NCBI GenBank assembly: GCA_028717025.1
Contig: JAQUOR010000020.1
Span: forward strand, 1-13,891
Length of the DNA: 13,891 nt
Direction: 5' to 3'
Origin: Candidatus Omnitrophota bacterium
Lineage (GTDB): Bacteria; Omnitrophota; Gorgyraeia; Duberdicusellales; 4484-171
Below are positions 7,173 through 13,891 of this stretch, in pieces. The notes under the pieces were generated by a model that was not told the DNA's origin, did no database searches, and saw only the letters and a list, made by a program, of their open reading frames with translations. How positions within the stretch are numbered: the first letter of the stretch is position 1; every line of letters starts with the position of its first letter. Both the position numbers and the translations under genes were made by a program.

Positions 7173-7174
7173 AC

Positions 7175-7540
7175 CTATATAGTACCCGGTTCGCCCTGAT
7201 AATCAAACGTACGCTTATCAATCCTGGCACTTAGATGTCTGTCGATCTTGTATTTTACCTTATCAAGCTGCTTGGAGAGAGCTGAAAAGTTCTTATTAAT
7301 TGCCTGAGCAAGCTTTTCGGAGCGGCCTTCAGCCTTAATGACACGAGATGGTAAATAAATATGCGAGCGGCAGAAATACTGTTCCCGGTGCGGATTCTTC
7401 TCTATGTGCACCGAAAGATGTATCGGATCGCCCTTGCGAAATAGTTTTATTCGTTTTTCGATCTTAGCAATATCCTTCTCTAAGACCCCTTCAACGAATC
7501 CGCTGCTCTCAAGATACTTAAATGACACATCGATCTTCAT
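7175..7540 (-). CDS. hpf: short ribosome hibernation promoting factor (HPF/RaiA family)
   Basis: Members bind the 30S decoding centre and silence ribosomes during stress or stationary phase. The 121-residue product starts MKIDVSFKYLE and has the beta-alpha-beta-beta-beta-alpha pattern: a strand at the start, helix at about 14-33, strands HLSVHIEK (41-48), EQYFCRSHIYLP (53-64) and VIKAEGRS (67-74), then a long basic helix at about 76-105. There is no long-form C-terminal dimerisation domain, so this is the short type. ATG at 7540 is chosen because GGAGTG lies just upstream; a TTG at 7558 adds six residues and overlaps the repeat. The gene lies 60 bases after clpB, which suggests co-transcription and heat-shock control. 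Sequence identity to characterised HPFs looks modest. Confidence 0.82.
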   Translation of the reverse strand: MKIDVSFKYLESSGFVEGVLEKDIAKIEKRIKLFRKGDPIHLSVHIEKNPHREQYFCRSHIYLPSRVIKAEGRSEKLAQAINKNFSALSKQLDKVKYKIDRHLSARIDKRTFDYQGEPGTI

Positions 7541-7557
7541 AGACACTCCTTTTTTCA

Positions 7558-7649
7558 AACGCAGATTATCGCGAATGCAACACAGATGATCGCAGATGAT
7601 TTATCTGCGGGAATCCGCGTTAGATGTGCGTGTATCTGCGTTATTCGCC
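7558..7649. repeat. palindromic repeat overlapping the 3' end of clpB
   Basis: The 9-base arms aacgcagat (7558-7566) and atctgcgtt (7634-7642) are perfect inverted repeats, and a central hairpin cgcagat (7591-7597) / atctgcg (7603-7609) has a 5-base loop. Between these are gcgaat and ccgcgt units shared with the other elements. The clpB stop TAA (7601-7603) lies at the central loop, so about half of the element is coding. Confidence 0.78.
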
Positions 7650-10225
7650 ACCTTAAAAATTATTTCTCTCCCTTTGGAATCAACAACGATCATATCGTTC
7701 TCTTTGAATTCCCCCGCGATTATCTTAAGGCTTAAAGGATCAATCACCAGTTTCTGAATGGTACGTTTTAAGGGACGCGCGCCGTATTCGGGACTGTAAC
7801 CCTTCTCCGCGATAAACTCTGCTGCCTTAGGGGTTAATTCTATCGCAATTTTTTTAGCAATCAAGCGCTCTTTTAATCCCTCCATCTGGATACTTACGAT
7901 TTTTTTAATTTCATCCAAGCCAAGACTGTTAAAGAATATCATCTCATCCAGACGATTTAGGAATTCTGGCCGCATTTGGCTTTTAAGAAGCGCACGTACT
8001 TTTTCCTCTATTCCTTTCTTGGCACTGGTGGGATCATTAAAAAACTCGTTTCCCAGATTAGAAGTCATGATTATCACGGTGTTCTTGAAATTTACGATTC
8101 TTCCCTGTGAATCGGTCAAATGGCCCGCGTCAAGCACCTGCAACAGGATGTTAAACACATCCGGATGCGCTTTCTCTATTTCATCAAAAAGCACCACTGA
8201 GTATGGTTTTCTACGTACTTTCTCGGTCAATTGTCCACCTTCTTCAAACCCCACATACCCGGGTGGAGCACCGATAAGCCGGGAGGAAGAAAATTTCTCC
8301 ATATACTCGCTCATATCAATGCGTATTAAATTCTGCTCACTGTTAAAAAGGAACCAGGCAAGCGTCTTAGCTAATTCGGTTTTTCCCACCCCGGTAGGCC
8401 CTAAGAATAAAAATGAACCAAGCGGTCGCTGAGGGTCGGACAAACCGGAACGGCTCCTGCGAATGCAGTTCGCAATCAACCCGATTGCCTCATCCTGGCC
8501 CACAATCCTTTTTTTAAGTTCATCTTCCATTGCGAGAAGTTTAAACGCTTCATCCTCCATGAACCGGTTGACCGGAATACCCGTCCAACGGCTCACCACC
8601 TCAGCAATGTCTTCTTCGTCAACTTCTTCTTTAAGTATTTTTTCTTTTTTCTGTACTTCTATAAGTTCCTTATTGAGTCCTTCTAATTTCTTGCTCAACT
8701 CAGGAATTTTACCGTATCTGATTTCGGCAACTTCATCCAAGCGCGCCCGGCTCTGGGATTCCTGTGCTTGAAGCTTTAAGCTCTCTATCTCGCCTTTGAT
8801 TGCGCGCAAGCCCGTGATAAGGTCTTTTTCTTTTTGCCAATGCTCTTTTAAAACATCAAGACTTGTCTTTAACTGTTCCATGTCTTTTTCGAGTTTCTCG
8901 AGTTGCTGGCGGGAACTATCGTCTCTTTCCTTACGTAGAGCCTGTTTCTGAATTTCCAGTTCGATGATTTTTCTCTCTAAGCTATCGATTTCTTCCGGTT
9001 TGCTGTCGATTTCTATGCGCAGTTTAGACGCTGCTTCATCAACCAGATCAATTGCCTTATCCGGCAGGAAGCGTTCGCTGATGTAACGGTTCGAGAGCAC
9101 CGCTGCGGCAATCAACGCGGAGTCTTTAAGGCGGACTCCATGATGCACTTCGTATTTTTCTTTTAACCCCCGCAAAATAGCAATGGTCTGTTCTACGCTG
9201 GGTTCACTCGTAATGACCGGCTGAAATCTGCGCTCCAATGCCGCATCTTTTTCGATATGCGTGCGGTATTCATCGAGCGTAGTCGCGCCAATGCAACGCA
9301 ATGATCCTTTGGCTAACGCCGGCTTTAACATGTTTGCGGCATCGACCGCGCCCTCAGCCTGGCCTGCGCCTACCAGGGTGTGCAACTCATCGATAAAAAG
9401 AATAATTTCACCCTCTTTGGCTTCAACCTCTTTTAAAACCCCCTTGAGACGCTCCTCAAATTCACCGCGGAATTTTGCTCCCGCGACAAGGCTGCCTAAA
9501 TCAAGCGCAACGATCCTTTTGTTTTTTAAGCCTTCGGGGACGTCGCCAAGGGCTATTCTCTGGGCCAACCCATCCACAATCGCAGTTTTACCTACTCCGG
9601 GCTCGCCGATCAAAACCGGATTATTCTTTGTTCTTCTGCTTAAAACCTGGATAACTCTGCGTATTTCTTCATCCCTGCCTATGACCGGATCGAGCTTGCC
9701 TTTTTTGGCAAGTTGCGTCAGATCTCTGCCGAATTTTTCAAGTCCGGCATAGGTATCTTCGGCGCTCTGTGAATCTGCGCGGTGAACTCCGCGAATTTCC
9801 TTGATAACTCGTAAAAGATCTTCGGTATAGATACCCTGTTTGGAAAGATAATTATAAAAAAACATATTGCGCTGCCGCGCTATAGCGATGATAAGCCCTT
9901 CTGAGCTGATATACTCATCGCCGAAATCATGCGCGAAACTCTGCGCAGAATTAAAAACTTCCGCCACAACGCTTGAAGCGCGTATTTCTTTGGTGTCCCC
10001 ATAGACTTTGGGCTGCGCGTTAAGATATTCTGTAAGATGCGTGCGCAGGTCGGCGACGTTTACTCCTAATTTTATGAAACTATCGTTAATGATCCCTTTC
10101 TCGTCTTCAAGGAATGCAAACAAAATATGCTCAGGCAAAAGCATCTGGTGTTTAGAATCTTTCGCCAGCGCTATTGCTCTGGTAATGGCTTCCTGCGCTT
10201 TTAAAGTAAATTTGTCCAGATTCAT
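7601..10225 (-). CDS. clpB: ATP-dependent disaggregase ClpB
   Basis: ClpB is a hexameric double-AAA+ disaggregase that works with DnaK/DnaJ/GrpE to rescue aggregated proteins. The 874-residue protein has an N-domain (1-150), NBD1 with Walker A GEPGVGKT (207-214), Walker B ILFIDE (275-280) and arginine-finger region ERRF (331-334), a coiled-coil middle domain (about 405-530) that distinguishes ClpB from ClpA/ClpC, and NBD2 with Walker A GPTGVGKT (609-616), Walker B VVLFDE (677-682) and [10 protein letters not shown] (752-761). ATG at 10225 has the good ribosome site AGAAGGAG. The natural-looking C-terminus EIIFKV is followed by about 15 residues, [15 protein letters not shown], encoded by a palindromic repeat. 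A CIRCE operator lies 185 bases upstream; hpf follows. Confidence 0.98.
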   Translation of the reverse strand: MNLDKFTLKAQEAITRAIALAKDSKHQMLLPEHILFAFLEDEKGIINDSFIKLGVNVADLRTHLTEYLNAQPKVYGDTKEIRASSVVAEVFNSAQSFAHDFGDEYISSEGLIIAIARQRNMFFYNYLSKQGIYTEDLLRVIKEIRGVHRADSQSAEDTYAGLEKFGRDLTQLAKKGKLDPVIGRDEEIRRVIQVLSRRTKNNPVLIGEPGVGKTAIVDGLAQRIALGDVPEGLKNKRIVALDLGSLVAGAKFRGEFEERLKGVLKEVEAKEGEIILFIDELHTLVGAGQAEGAVDAANMLKPALAKGSLRCIGATTLDEYRTHIEKDAALERRFQPVITSEPSVEQTIAILRGLKEKYEVHHGVRLKDSALIAAAVLSNRYISERFLPDKAIDLVDEAASKLRIEIDSKPEEIDSLERKIIELEIQKQALRKERDDSSRQQLEKLEKDMEQLKTSLDVLKEHWQKEKDLITGLRAIKGEIESLKLQAQESQSRARLDEVAEIRYGKIPELSKKLEGLNKELIEVQKKEKILKEEVDEEDIAEVVSRWTGIPVNRFMEDEAFKLLAMEDELKKRIVGQDEAIGLIANCIRRSRSGLSDPQRPLGSFLFLGPTGVGKTELAKTLAWFLFNSEQNLIRIDMSEYMEKFSSSRLIGAPPGYVGFEEGGQLTEKVRRKPYSVVLFDEIEKAHPDVFNILLQVLDAGHLTDSQGRIVNFKNTVIIMTSNLGNEFFNDPTSAKKGIEEKVRALLKSQMRPEFLNRLDEMIFFNSLGLDEIKKIVSIQMEGLKERLIAKKIAIELTPKAAEFIAEKGYSPEYGARPLKRTIQKLVIDPLSLKIIAGEFKENDMIVVDSKGREIIFKVANNADTRTSNADSRR

Positions 10226-10275
10226 ACTTCTCCTTCTTCTTTTTGTGCCTGCCCTTCTGGTTAAATCTATGTAAA

Positions 10276-10342
10276 CTGCGCGCCCGGAATCTCCTTTGAA
10301 CGGAAATCCACGACTGCCGTTAAAAAGCGGCGGGGCGCGCAG
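10276..10342 (-). promoter_or_regulatory. structured clpB 5' leader, possible three-way junction
   Basis: The plus strand has 10-base perfect arms ctgcgcgccc (10276-10285) and gggcgcgcag (10333-10342). Inside them gccg (10316-10319) pairs with cggc (10328-10331), and, read on the minus strand, GGATTTCC and GGAGATTCC pair across GTTCAAA with one bulge and one G-U pair. The transcript would thus form a closing stem with two internal hairpins, about 50 bases before the clpB start. It does not cover the ribosome site, and I do not recognise it as a known riboswitch or thermosensor family. It might also be an interspersed repeat. Confidence 0.5.
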
Positions 10343-10409
10343 CAGGCAAAATCCTCGGGTACTATCGGTTACGTTCTTTTCTCGCTCTGCGTTCGCATCT
10401 TCTGTTTGT

Positions 10410-10436
10410 TTAGCACTCTTAGTGCCTAAGTGCTAA
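10410..10436 (-). promoter_or_regulatory. CIRCE operator upstream of clpB
   Basis: TTAGCACTC (10410-10418), 9 bases, then AAGTGCTAA (10428-10436): consensus is TTAGCACTC-N9-GAGTGCTAA, so there is one mismatch in 18. Symmetry extends outward by four or five more bases on each side (tttgt and acaaa). It starts 18 bases after the hspR-like stop codon. I could not identify a convincing promoter beside it: TATAGG in the 3' end of the regulator gene is a weak -10 candidate. Confidence 0.88.
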
Positions 10437-10454
10437 ACAAAGCTTAAAAAAAAC

Positions 10455-10736
10455 CTATATCTCATGCTCCATTTCCAGAATGATCTTTACACCTTTAACG
10501 TTCACGCCTTTATCTTCCATAAGATACTTTACATATTTAAGAAGTTTTATGTCTGAATAGGAAAAAAGCTTCTTCCTCCTACTCTTTGCCTTCTGCTCTA
10601 AGATCCCTTCCCTTAATATGTCGTGCAGCGTCCAATAATGTAAATGTACAAGCTCACAGACCACATTTACCGGGAAAACCGGTTCGTCAGACGGTATGGA
10701 AACCTCGAATTGTTCTTTTTTAGTCTCCTTTTTCAT
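10455..10736 (-). CDS. HspR-like MerR-family regulator
   Basis: A 93-residue DNA-binding protein of the MerR fold. The helix-turn-helix and wing are seen in FPVNVVCELVHLHYWTLHDILREG and KSRRKKLFSYSDIKLLKYV, and the end GVNVKGVKIILEMEHEI closely matches the HspR pattern GVNLAGVxxIL. HspR represses chaperone genes, including clpB, in actinobacteria and some other lineages. The usual TLRxYE contact motif is changed to TLHDIL. I chose ATG at 10736 because the -10 box (10745-10750) lies between it and the other candidate, ATG at 10754, which falls inside the promoter spacer. The mRNA would be almost leaderless. I see no HAIR operator (CTTGAGT-N7-ACTCAAG) nearby. Its place immediately before clpB supports a heat-shock role. 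Confidence 0.78.
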   Translation of the reverse strand: MKKETKKEQFEVSIPSDEPVFPVNVVCELVHLHYWTLHDILREGILEQKAKSRRKKLFSYSDIKLLKYVKYLMEDKGVNVKGVKIILEMEHEI

Positions 10737-10744
10737 CTCAGTTA

Positions 10745-10773
10745 TATATAACATATTTATAAAAATTTGTCAA
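10745..10773 (-). promoter_or_regulatory. strong sigma70-type promoter of the hspR-like gene
   Basis: On the minus strand a perfect TTGACA (10773-10768) is followed after 17 bases by TATATA (10750-10745), a 5-of-6 -10 box. Predicted transcription start is near 10738, only about two bases before the ATG at 10736. The surrounding DNA from about 10755 to 10825 is extremely AT-rich. The rest of the gap to the upstream gene (to 10898) holds no gene. Confidence 0.72.
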
Positions 10774-10898
10774 TATTTTTTTAATTATTTTTTAAAAAAA
10801 ATCTAATAATTTTTAAATATTCGCATGGTCAATACCCCGCGTAAATACCCCTGACAACTAATACGGTATCGTAACGCGATATTGCGGAAAGATGGGTT

Positions 10899-11609
10899 TT
10901 AAGAGGTGACGGGAAGCGTGATGTTGTATTTGGTGAGTATTCTCTGTTTCTCTTCGTCGTATTTCTTACTGATATGCACAAGCGTACTTTGCGAATACTT
11001 GCTCCAGTATTCTCGTAACTCCGCGATAGTAGCAAAACTATCGACGGCGCCGGCGAAACGTTTTGTTTCTGCTTCTGCGGTACTTAACGCGTATGCATGC
11101 AACGCCTGACACTCTACAGGCGGATACATTTTTTTTATCGCTCCTATTTTCTTGTTGAGATCACTAACTGCTTCGTTTAAAGTTTTGCGATTCGCTTCGG
11201 TGATATGGCCATCAACACCTGTCGCAAACTTGCTTTGCGCAACGCCGACCACACTGGCTATTCCACTTCGTGCCGCATCCAACGCTTCTATAAAGCTGGC
11301 GACCGCGTGCATATGATCTTCCTTTATGGTTATCTTCAACACTCCGTCCTGGTGCGAAGCGGAACGTACCGCATAGAGTGTTTTCGAATTTTTCTTTTTA
11401 TCTTTCTTAATTTGTGCTATGTCGTCTTTCCAGTATTTTAAGGGAATACCGGCATACATGATAGTCAGATATGCGTCTGTTTCTTCGACGATAGCACCCT
11501 CCAGCGACTTGCCTGACTTAAGGATAATGGTATCAGCCATGGCAGGAAGAAGAAAATAAAAACTGGCCCCCAGAATGCAACAGATTAACGTGTGCTTTTT
11601 CATAAACAT
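10899..11609 (-). CDS. secreted protein of unknown function, paralogue 1
   Basis: I do not recognise a named family. The 236-residue protein begins with a signal peptide (basic MFMKKH, hydrophobic core, likely signal peptidase I cut after AMA at 23-25), so it is probably periplasmic. The mature N-terminus DTIILKSGKSLEGAIVEETDAYLTIMYAGIPLKYWKDDI is a short beta-rich module, followed by a lysine-rich linker (67-77) and a helical domain with the blocks GHITEANRK (134-142) and a conserved Cys/Tyr stretch near 167-174. These are shared with the adjacent upstream gene. The ATG at 11609 abuts the stop of that gene exactly (TAA then ATG); an ATG two codons on, at 11603, is an alternative. No clear Shine-Dalgarno, so expression may depend on re-initiation. 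Confidence 0.8.
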   Translation of the reverse strand: MFMKKHTLICCILGASFYFLLPAMADTIILKSGKSLEGAIVEETDAYLTIMYAGIPLKYWKDDIAQIKKDKKKNSKTLYAVRSASHQDGVLKITIKEDHMHAVASFIEALDAARSGIASVVGVAQSKFATGVDGHITEANRKTLNEAVSDLNKKIGAIKKMYPPVECQALHAYALSTAEAETKRFAGAVDSFATIAELREYWSKYSQSTLVHISKKYDEEKQRILTKYNITLPVTS

Positions 11610-12365
11610 TTATAAGATTGGTATTTCTATATTGTACTTGGAAGATATCTTTTCCCTTTCGAGGTTGTACTTTTTCTTAAGTTCTTCGGTCTTTCTTTTC
11701 GGATGTTCTTCCCAGTACTTTATCAAATCCTTGTACGTAGATAAACTACTCAATGAACTGCTGAAACGATCTATTTCAGCTTCTGTGACCCTGAGCGCAT
11801 AATCCCGTAAATCTCTGCATTGCGCGGGAACGGCTATTCGTTTCATCTGCTCTAATTTATTTCTACCGTCTTTCTCTGCCTCTCTTAAAAATTTACGATT
11901 AGCCTCGGTGATTTGGCCATCGCTACTCATTTGCACAGCAAACTGCTCCTTTGCTTCTACGAGAGCGTCTTTTATTCCATCGCGTAGCGTCTCAAGTTCT
12001 TTTACGAACACAATGATTTCCTGTTTGGGATCTTCCTTGATGGCAATAGTGATAGTCTGTTGCCCGGTGGACTTAGGGCGCGACTGAGATGTCGGCTGTG
12101 GTGAGGGATCCTGTGGCGTTGATACCTGCTCGGGTTGCGAAGCGTCCCCGGTAGGGGGCTGCGATTTAGTGATTTCCTGTATTTCTTCTTTCCAGTATTT
12201 TAAAGAAATCCCGGAGTAATCCAGAATCACATACGCATCTGTTTCTTCGATGATTTTACCTTCGACTGACTTACCTGTTTTAAGAAGAAGGGTATCGCTA
12301 AAGGCAGGAACACAACACAGGATAACGGCGACGAACAATCCACTGATTGTGCCAATGTATTTCAT
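11610..12365 (-). CDS. secreted protein of unknown function, paralogue 2
   Basis: A 251-residue protein with a signal peptide (cut likely after AFS, residue 23). The mature part starts DTLLLKTGKSVEGKIIEETDAYVILDYSG, a beta module nearly identical in layout to that of the neighbour, then a Pro/Gln/Ser-rich linker (about 68-105) absent from the neighbour, then a helical domain (111-245) with GQITEANRK (150-158), AQCRDLRDYAL and EAEIDRF. The two genes clearly arose by tandem duplication. The 'LKxGxxxEGxI' pattern recalls small SH3-like or SM-like beta barrels, but that is inference. A promoter lies at 12407-12434. AGGAGC occurs in the leader but 28 bases before the ATG, too far to be a normal ribosome site. 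Confidence 0.82.
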   Translation of the reverse strand: MKYIGTISGLFVAVILCCVPAFSDTLLLKTGKSVEGKIIEETDAYVILDYSGISLKYWKEEIQEITKSQPPTGDASQPEQVSTPQDPSPQPTSQSRPKSTGQQTITIAIKEDPKQEIIVFVKELETLRDGIKDALVEAKEQFAVQMSSDGQITEANRKFLREAEKDGRNKLEQMKRIAVPAQCRDLRDYALRVTEAEIDRFSSSLSSLSTYKDLIKYWEEHPKRKTEELKKKYNLEREKISSKYNIEIPIL

Positions 12366-12406
12366 GGTATTAATTATAAAAATATTTTGATGCTCCTATT
12401 AGTAGA

Positions 12407-12434
12407 AGTATATCACTCCTTTTTCTTCTGACAA
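12407..12434 (-). promoter_or_regulatory. sigma70-type promoter of the secreted-protein pair
   Basis: On the minus strand TTGTCA (12434-12429) and TATACT (12412-12407) are separated by 16 bases; each matches 5 of 6 consensus positions. Predicted start near 12400, about 35 bases before the ATG at 12365. It separates this pair from hflX transcription. Confidence 0.68.
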
Positions 12435-12453
12435 GTACTTTTAAAATAGTGCT

Positions 12454-12540
12454 GCGTACAGCGTACCGAGTACCGAGTTAAAAAGAACAAAACAATATAA
12501 CGTTTCTTACACAATACTCAATACGCAGTACTCTGTACTG
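12454..12540. repeat. GTAC-rich imperfect inverted repeat after hflX
   Basis: The arms 12454-12478 (starting gcgtacagcgtaccgag) and 12516-12540 (ending cagtactctgtactg) are reverse complements at 18 of 25 positions. Each is built from short gtac/gagtac units. The 37 bases between are AT-rich. It lies eight bases after the hflX stop codon. The composition differs from the acgcgaat family, so it is a second repeat type. It may serve as an mRNA 3' hairpin; no clear T-run follows. Confidence 0.55.
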
Positions 12541-12547
12541 ATAAATC

Positions 12548-13816
12548 CTATATTTCAGATACGGTGATTCCCCGTGCTTTTAAATAAATCAGTGCATTAT
12601 GGTTCGCTCGCACCCAATACACGGCTTCATTTTCCTGATAGGTTTTTTTCAATACTTCACAATTGGTATGGATATAATCGATCACGTCCATCAAGGTAAA
12701 AGGGATTTTCAGAATAACTTCGACTGTATCTTTAAAAAGAATAGCGCCTATAGCCTCCTGTACCGTTTCGAGGTTAGTTTTTTTAAGAGCTGAGATAAAG
12801 AGCGCGTGCGGATATTCCTCGCGCAGTTGTCGTAAACGATCTTGGTCGACTACGTCTATCTTATTGAAAATCAGTAACACCGGTTTTTCGCTAAGTTTTA
12901 AGTCTTTAAGGACACTATCCACCGATTCGCGCAGGCGCGTGATATCCGGACTTGCAGCGTCAATAACATGGAGCAGTATGTCGGCATAATAGAGCTCTTC
13001 CAGCGTCGCTTTAAACGCCTCAACAAGCTTTAGCGGTAACTTATAAATAAAACCTACGGTATCAGTGAGCATGGCGCGCTGATTGCCGCGCACGCTGAAA
13101 GTCCTGCTGACAGTATCGAGGGTGGTAAATAACGTCGAGGCTGTTTTCTCTTGGCCTTCGGTGAGCGCGTTAAAGAGAGTCGATTTGCCTGCGCTGGTGT
13201 AACCCACCAGAGAGCAAACGCTTGTTTTTTCTTTCTGCCGTTTTTTGCGTATGACGTCGCGGTACTGCTTTATGCCCTCTATCTCGCGAGTTAAACGTTC
13301 AATGCGCTCGGTAATCCTGCGTCGGTCAATTTCCAATTTTTTCTCGCCCGGCCCTCTGGTGCCGATGCCCCCTCCCAAACGTGAAAGTTCAATACCTTTG
13401 CCTTTTAAGCGCGGCAGAAGATATTCAAGCTGCGCCAGCTCAACCTGCAGCATTCCTTCCTGCGTATGCGCATGAGCAGCAAAAATATCAAGAATAAGCT
13501 GTGTGCGGTCAATGGTTTTGACCAGAAGAACATCCTCCAGATTCCTCTGTTGGCGCGCGCTTAATTCGCTGTTAAAAATGACTACGTTTGCCTTCTTCTC
13601 CTCTACTATCTGTGCAATTTCTTCTGCCTTGCCTTTACCTATATAGAGGGCAGACGCGATTGCCTTTAAATTAACCAAAACAGCATCCTCCACGAGCAAC
13701 CCGGCAGAAAGAACCAAAGTTTTCAGCTCCTGCGCTAAAGCGTCTTTAGACCAGCGTTCCTTAACCGTGTGCGTTATGATTAATAAAGCTTTTTCTTGTT
13801 GTTTGGTTTCGTACAT
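12548..13816 (-). CDS. hflX: ribosome-associated GTPase HflX
   Basis: HflX is a GTPase that binds the 50S subunit and splits stalled or hibernating ribosomes, notably under heat stress. The 422-residue protein has the N-terminal domain with GKGK (60-63) and ELSARQQRNLED (84-95), the family block GGGIGTRGPGEKKLE (148-162), a coiled-coil (163-195) and the GTPase domain: G1 GYTSAGKST (205-213), G3 DTVGF (252-256), G4 NKID (318-321), G5 SALK (342-345). Length is normal. ATG at 13816 gives MYETKQQEKALL, a plausible family start, but no Shine-Dalgarno precedes it; a palindromic repeat begins ten bases upstream. Functionally it sits well beside hpf and the chaperones, though the secreted pair lies between. 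Confidence 0.96.
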   Translation of the reverse strand: MYETKQQEKALLIITHTVKERWSKDALAQELKTLVLSAGLLVEDAVLVNLKAIASALYIGKGKAEEIAQIVEEKKANVVIFNSELSARQQRNLEDVLLVKTIDRTQLILDIFAAHAHTQEGMLQVELAQLEYLLPRLKGKGIELSRLGGGIGTRGPGEKKLEIDRRRITERIERLTREIEGIKQYRDVIRKKRQKEKTSVCSLVGYTSAGKSTLFNALTEGQEKTASTLFTTLDTVSRTFSVRGNQRAMLTDTVGFIYKLPLKLVEAFKATLEELYYADILLHVIDAASPDITRLRESVDSVLKDLKLSEKPVLLIFNKIDVVDQDRLRQLREEYPHALFISALKKTNLETVQEAIGAILFKDTVEVILKIPFTLMDVIDYIHTNCEVLKKTYQENEAVYWVRANHNALIYLKARGITVSEI

Positions 13817-13825
13817 ATTTAATCA

Positions 13826-13891
13826 TAGAAGCGGATTACCGCGGATAGTTACGCGGAATCACGCTGTTTGCATGCGCGCCAAATCATATAT
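13826..13891. repeat. palindromic repeat upstream of hflX, cut by window edge
   Basis: It starts tagaagcggattaccgcgga and its first 39 bases (13826-13864) match the dnaK-dnaJ element (3518-3556) at 33 of 39 positions, including 20 of 21 in the stretch gatagttacgcggaa(t/c)cacgc. The rest runs to the window end, where the far arm is probably missing. It begins ten bases before the hflX start codon, occupying the place where a ribosome site or promoter would be expected. Confidence 0.7.

Noticed and set aside
502..7649. CRISPR array
   Set aside because: Repeat units are dispersed, imperfect and palindromic, with no regular spacers and no cas genes.
10410..10442. Terminator for the hspR-like gene
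   Set aside because: The inverted repeat matches CIRCE with one mismatch and no T-run follows it on the minus strand.
10755..10825. AT-rich inverted segments as a terminator after the secreted-protein pair
   Set aside because: The T-run is present but the stem is short and all A/T; the region is better explained as promoter upstream DNA.

Overview
This window is a stretch of bacterial chromosome in which every recognisable gene lies on the minus strand. It reads, from right to left: hflX; two tandem secreted paralogues of unknown function; a small HspR-like MerR regulator; clpB; hpf; hrcA; grpE; dnaK; dnaJ; an FmdB-type zinc ribbon; a DUF1015 protein; and the 5' part of accD, cut by the window edge. 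Moderate GC, Gram-negative-style signal peptides, the secreted 'DTxxLKxGKSxEG' proteins and the style of the intergenic repeats suggest an uncultured Gram-negative lineage, perhaps Omnitrophota or another PVC-related group. That is inference only; no rRNA or tRNA gene is present to test it.

The core is a complete protein-quality-control locus. HrcA is the repressor, GrpE/DnaK/DnaJ the folding machine, ClpB the disaggregase and HPF a ribosome-hibernation factor. Two CIRCE operators (the HrcA binding site) can be read directly. One has a perfect and a degraded half-site and sits between a good sigma70-type promoter and hrcA. The other, with one mismatch, lies between the HspR-like gene and clpB. 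The two share the same 13 bases at one end, so HrcA probably controls hrcA-grpE-dnaK-dnaJ and clpB-hpf together. The HspR-like gene directly upstream of clpB, with its own strong promoter, points to a second layer of control.

The intergenic spaces hold most of the unusual material. Imperfect palindromic elements built from 'acgcgaat/acgcggat' units lie after DUF1015, dnaK, hpf and clpB and before accD, dnaJ and hflX. Several provide or touch the stop codon of the preceding gene, and one adds about 15 residues to ClpB. Separate structured segments lie in the clpB leader (a possible three-way junction), the grpE-dnaK gap (a 13-bp hairpin inside a second stem), the fmdB leader (10-bp inverted repeat) and the hflX/secreted-protein gap (a GTAC-rich inverted repeat). 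HrcA is about 90 residues shorter than usual, and DnaK carries motifs that resemble the Thermoplasma-type lineage more than ordinary bacterial DnaK.

No CRISPR array, transposase, tRNA or rRNA was seen. No intergenic gap exceeds 300 bases. The most reliable observations are the gene calls, the two CIRCE sites, the promoters and the repeat-derived gene ends. The regulatory roles of the hairpins are hypotheses.
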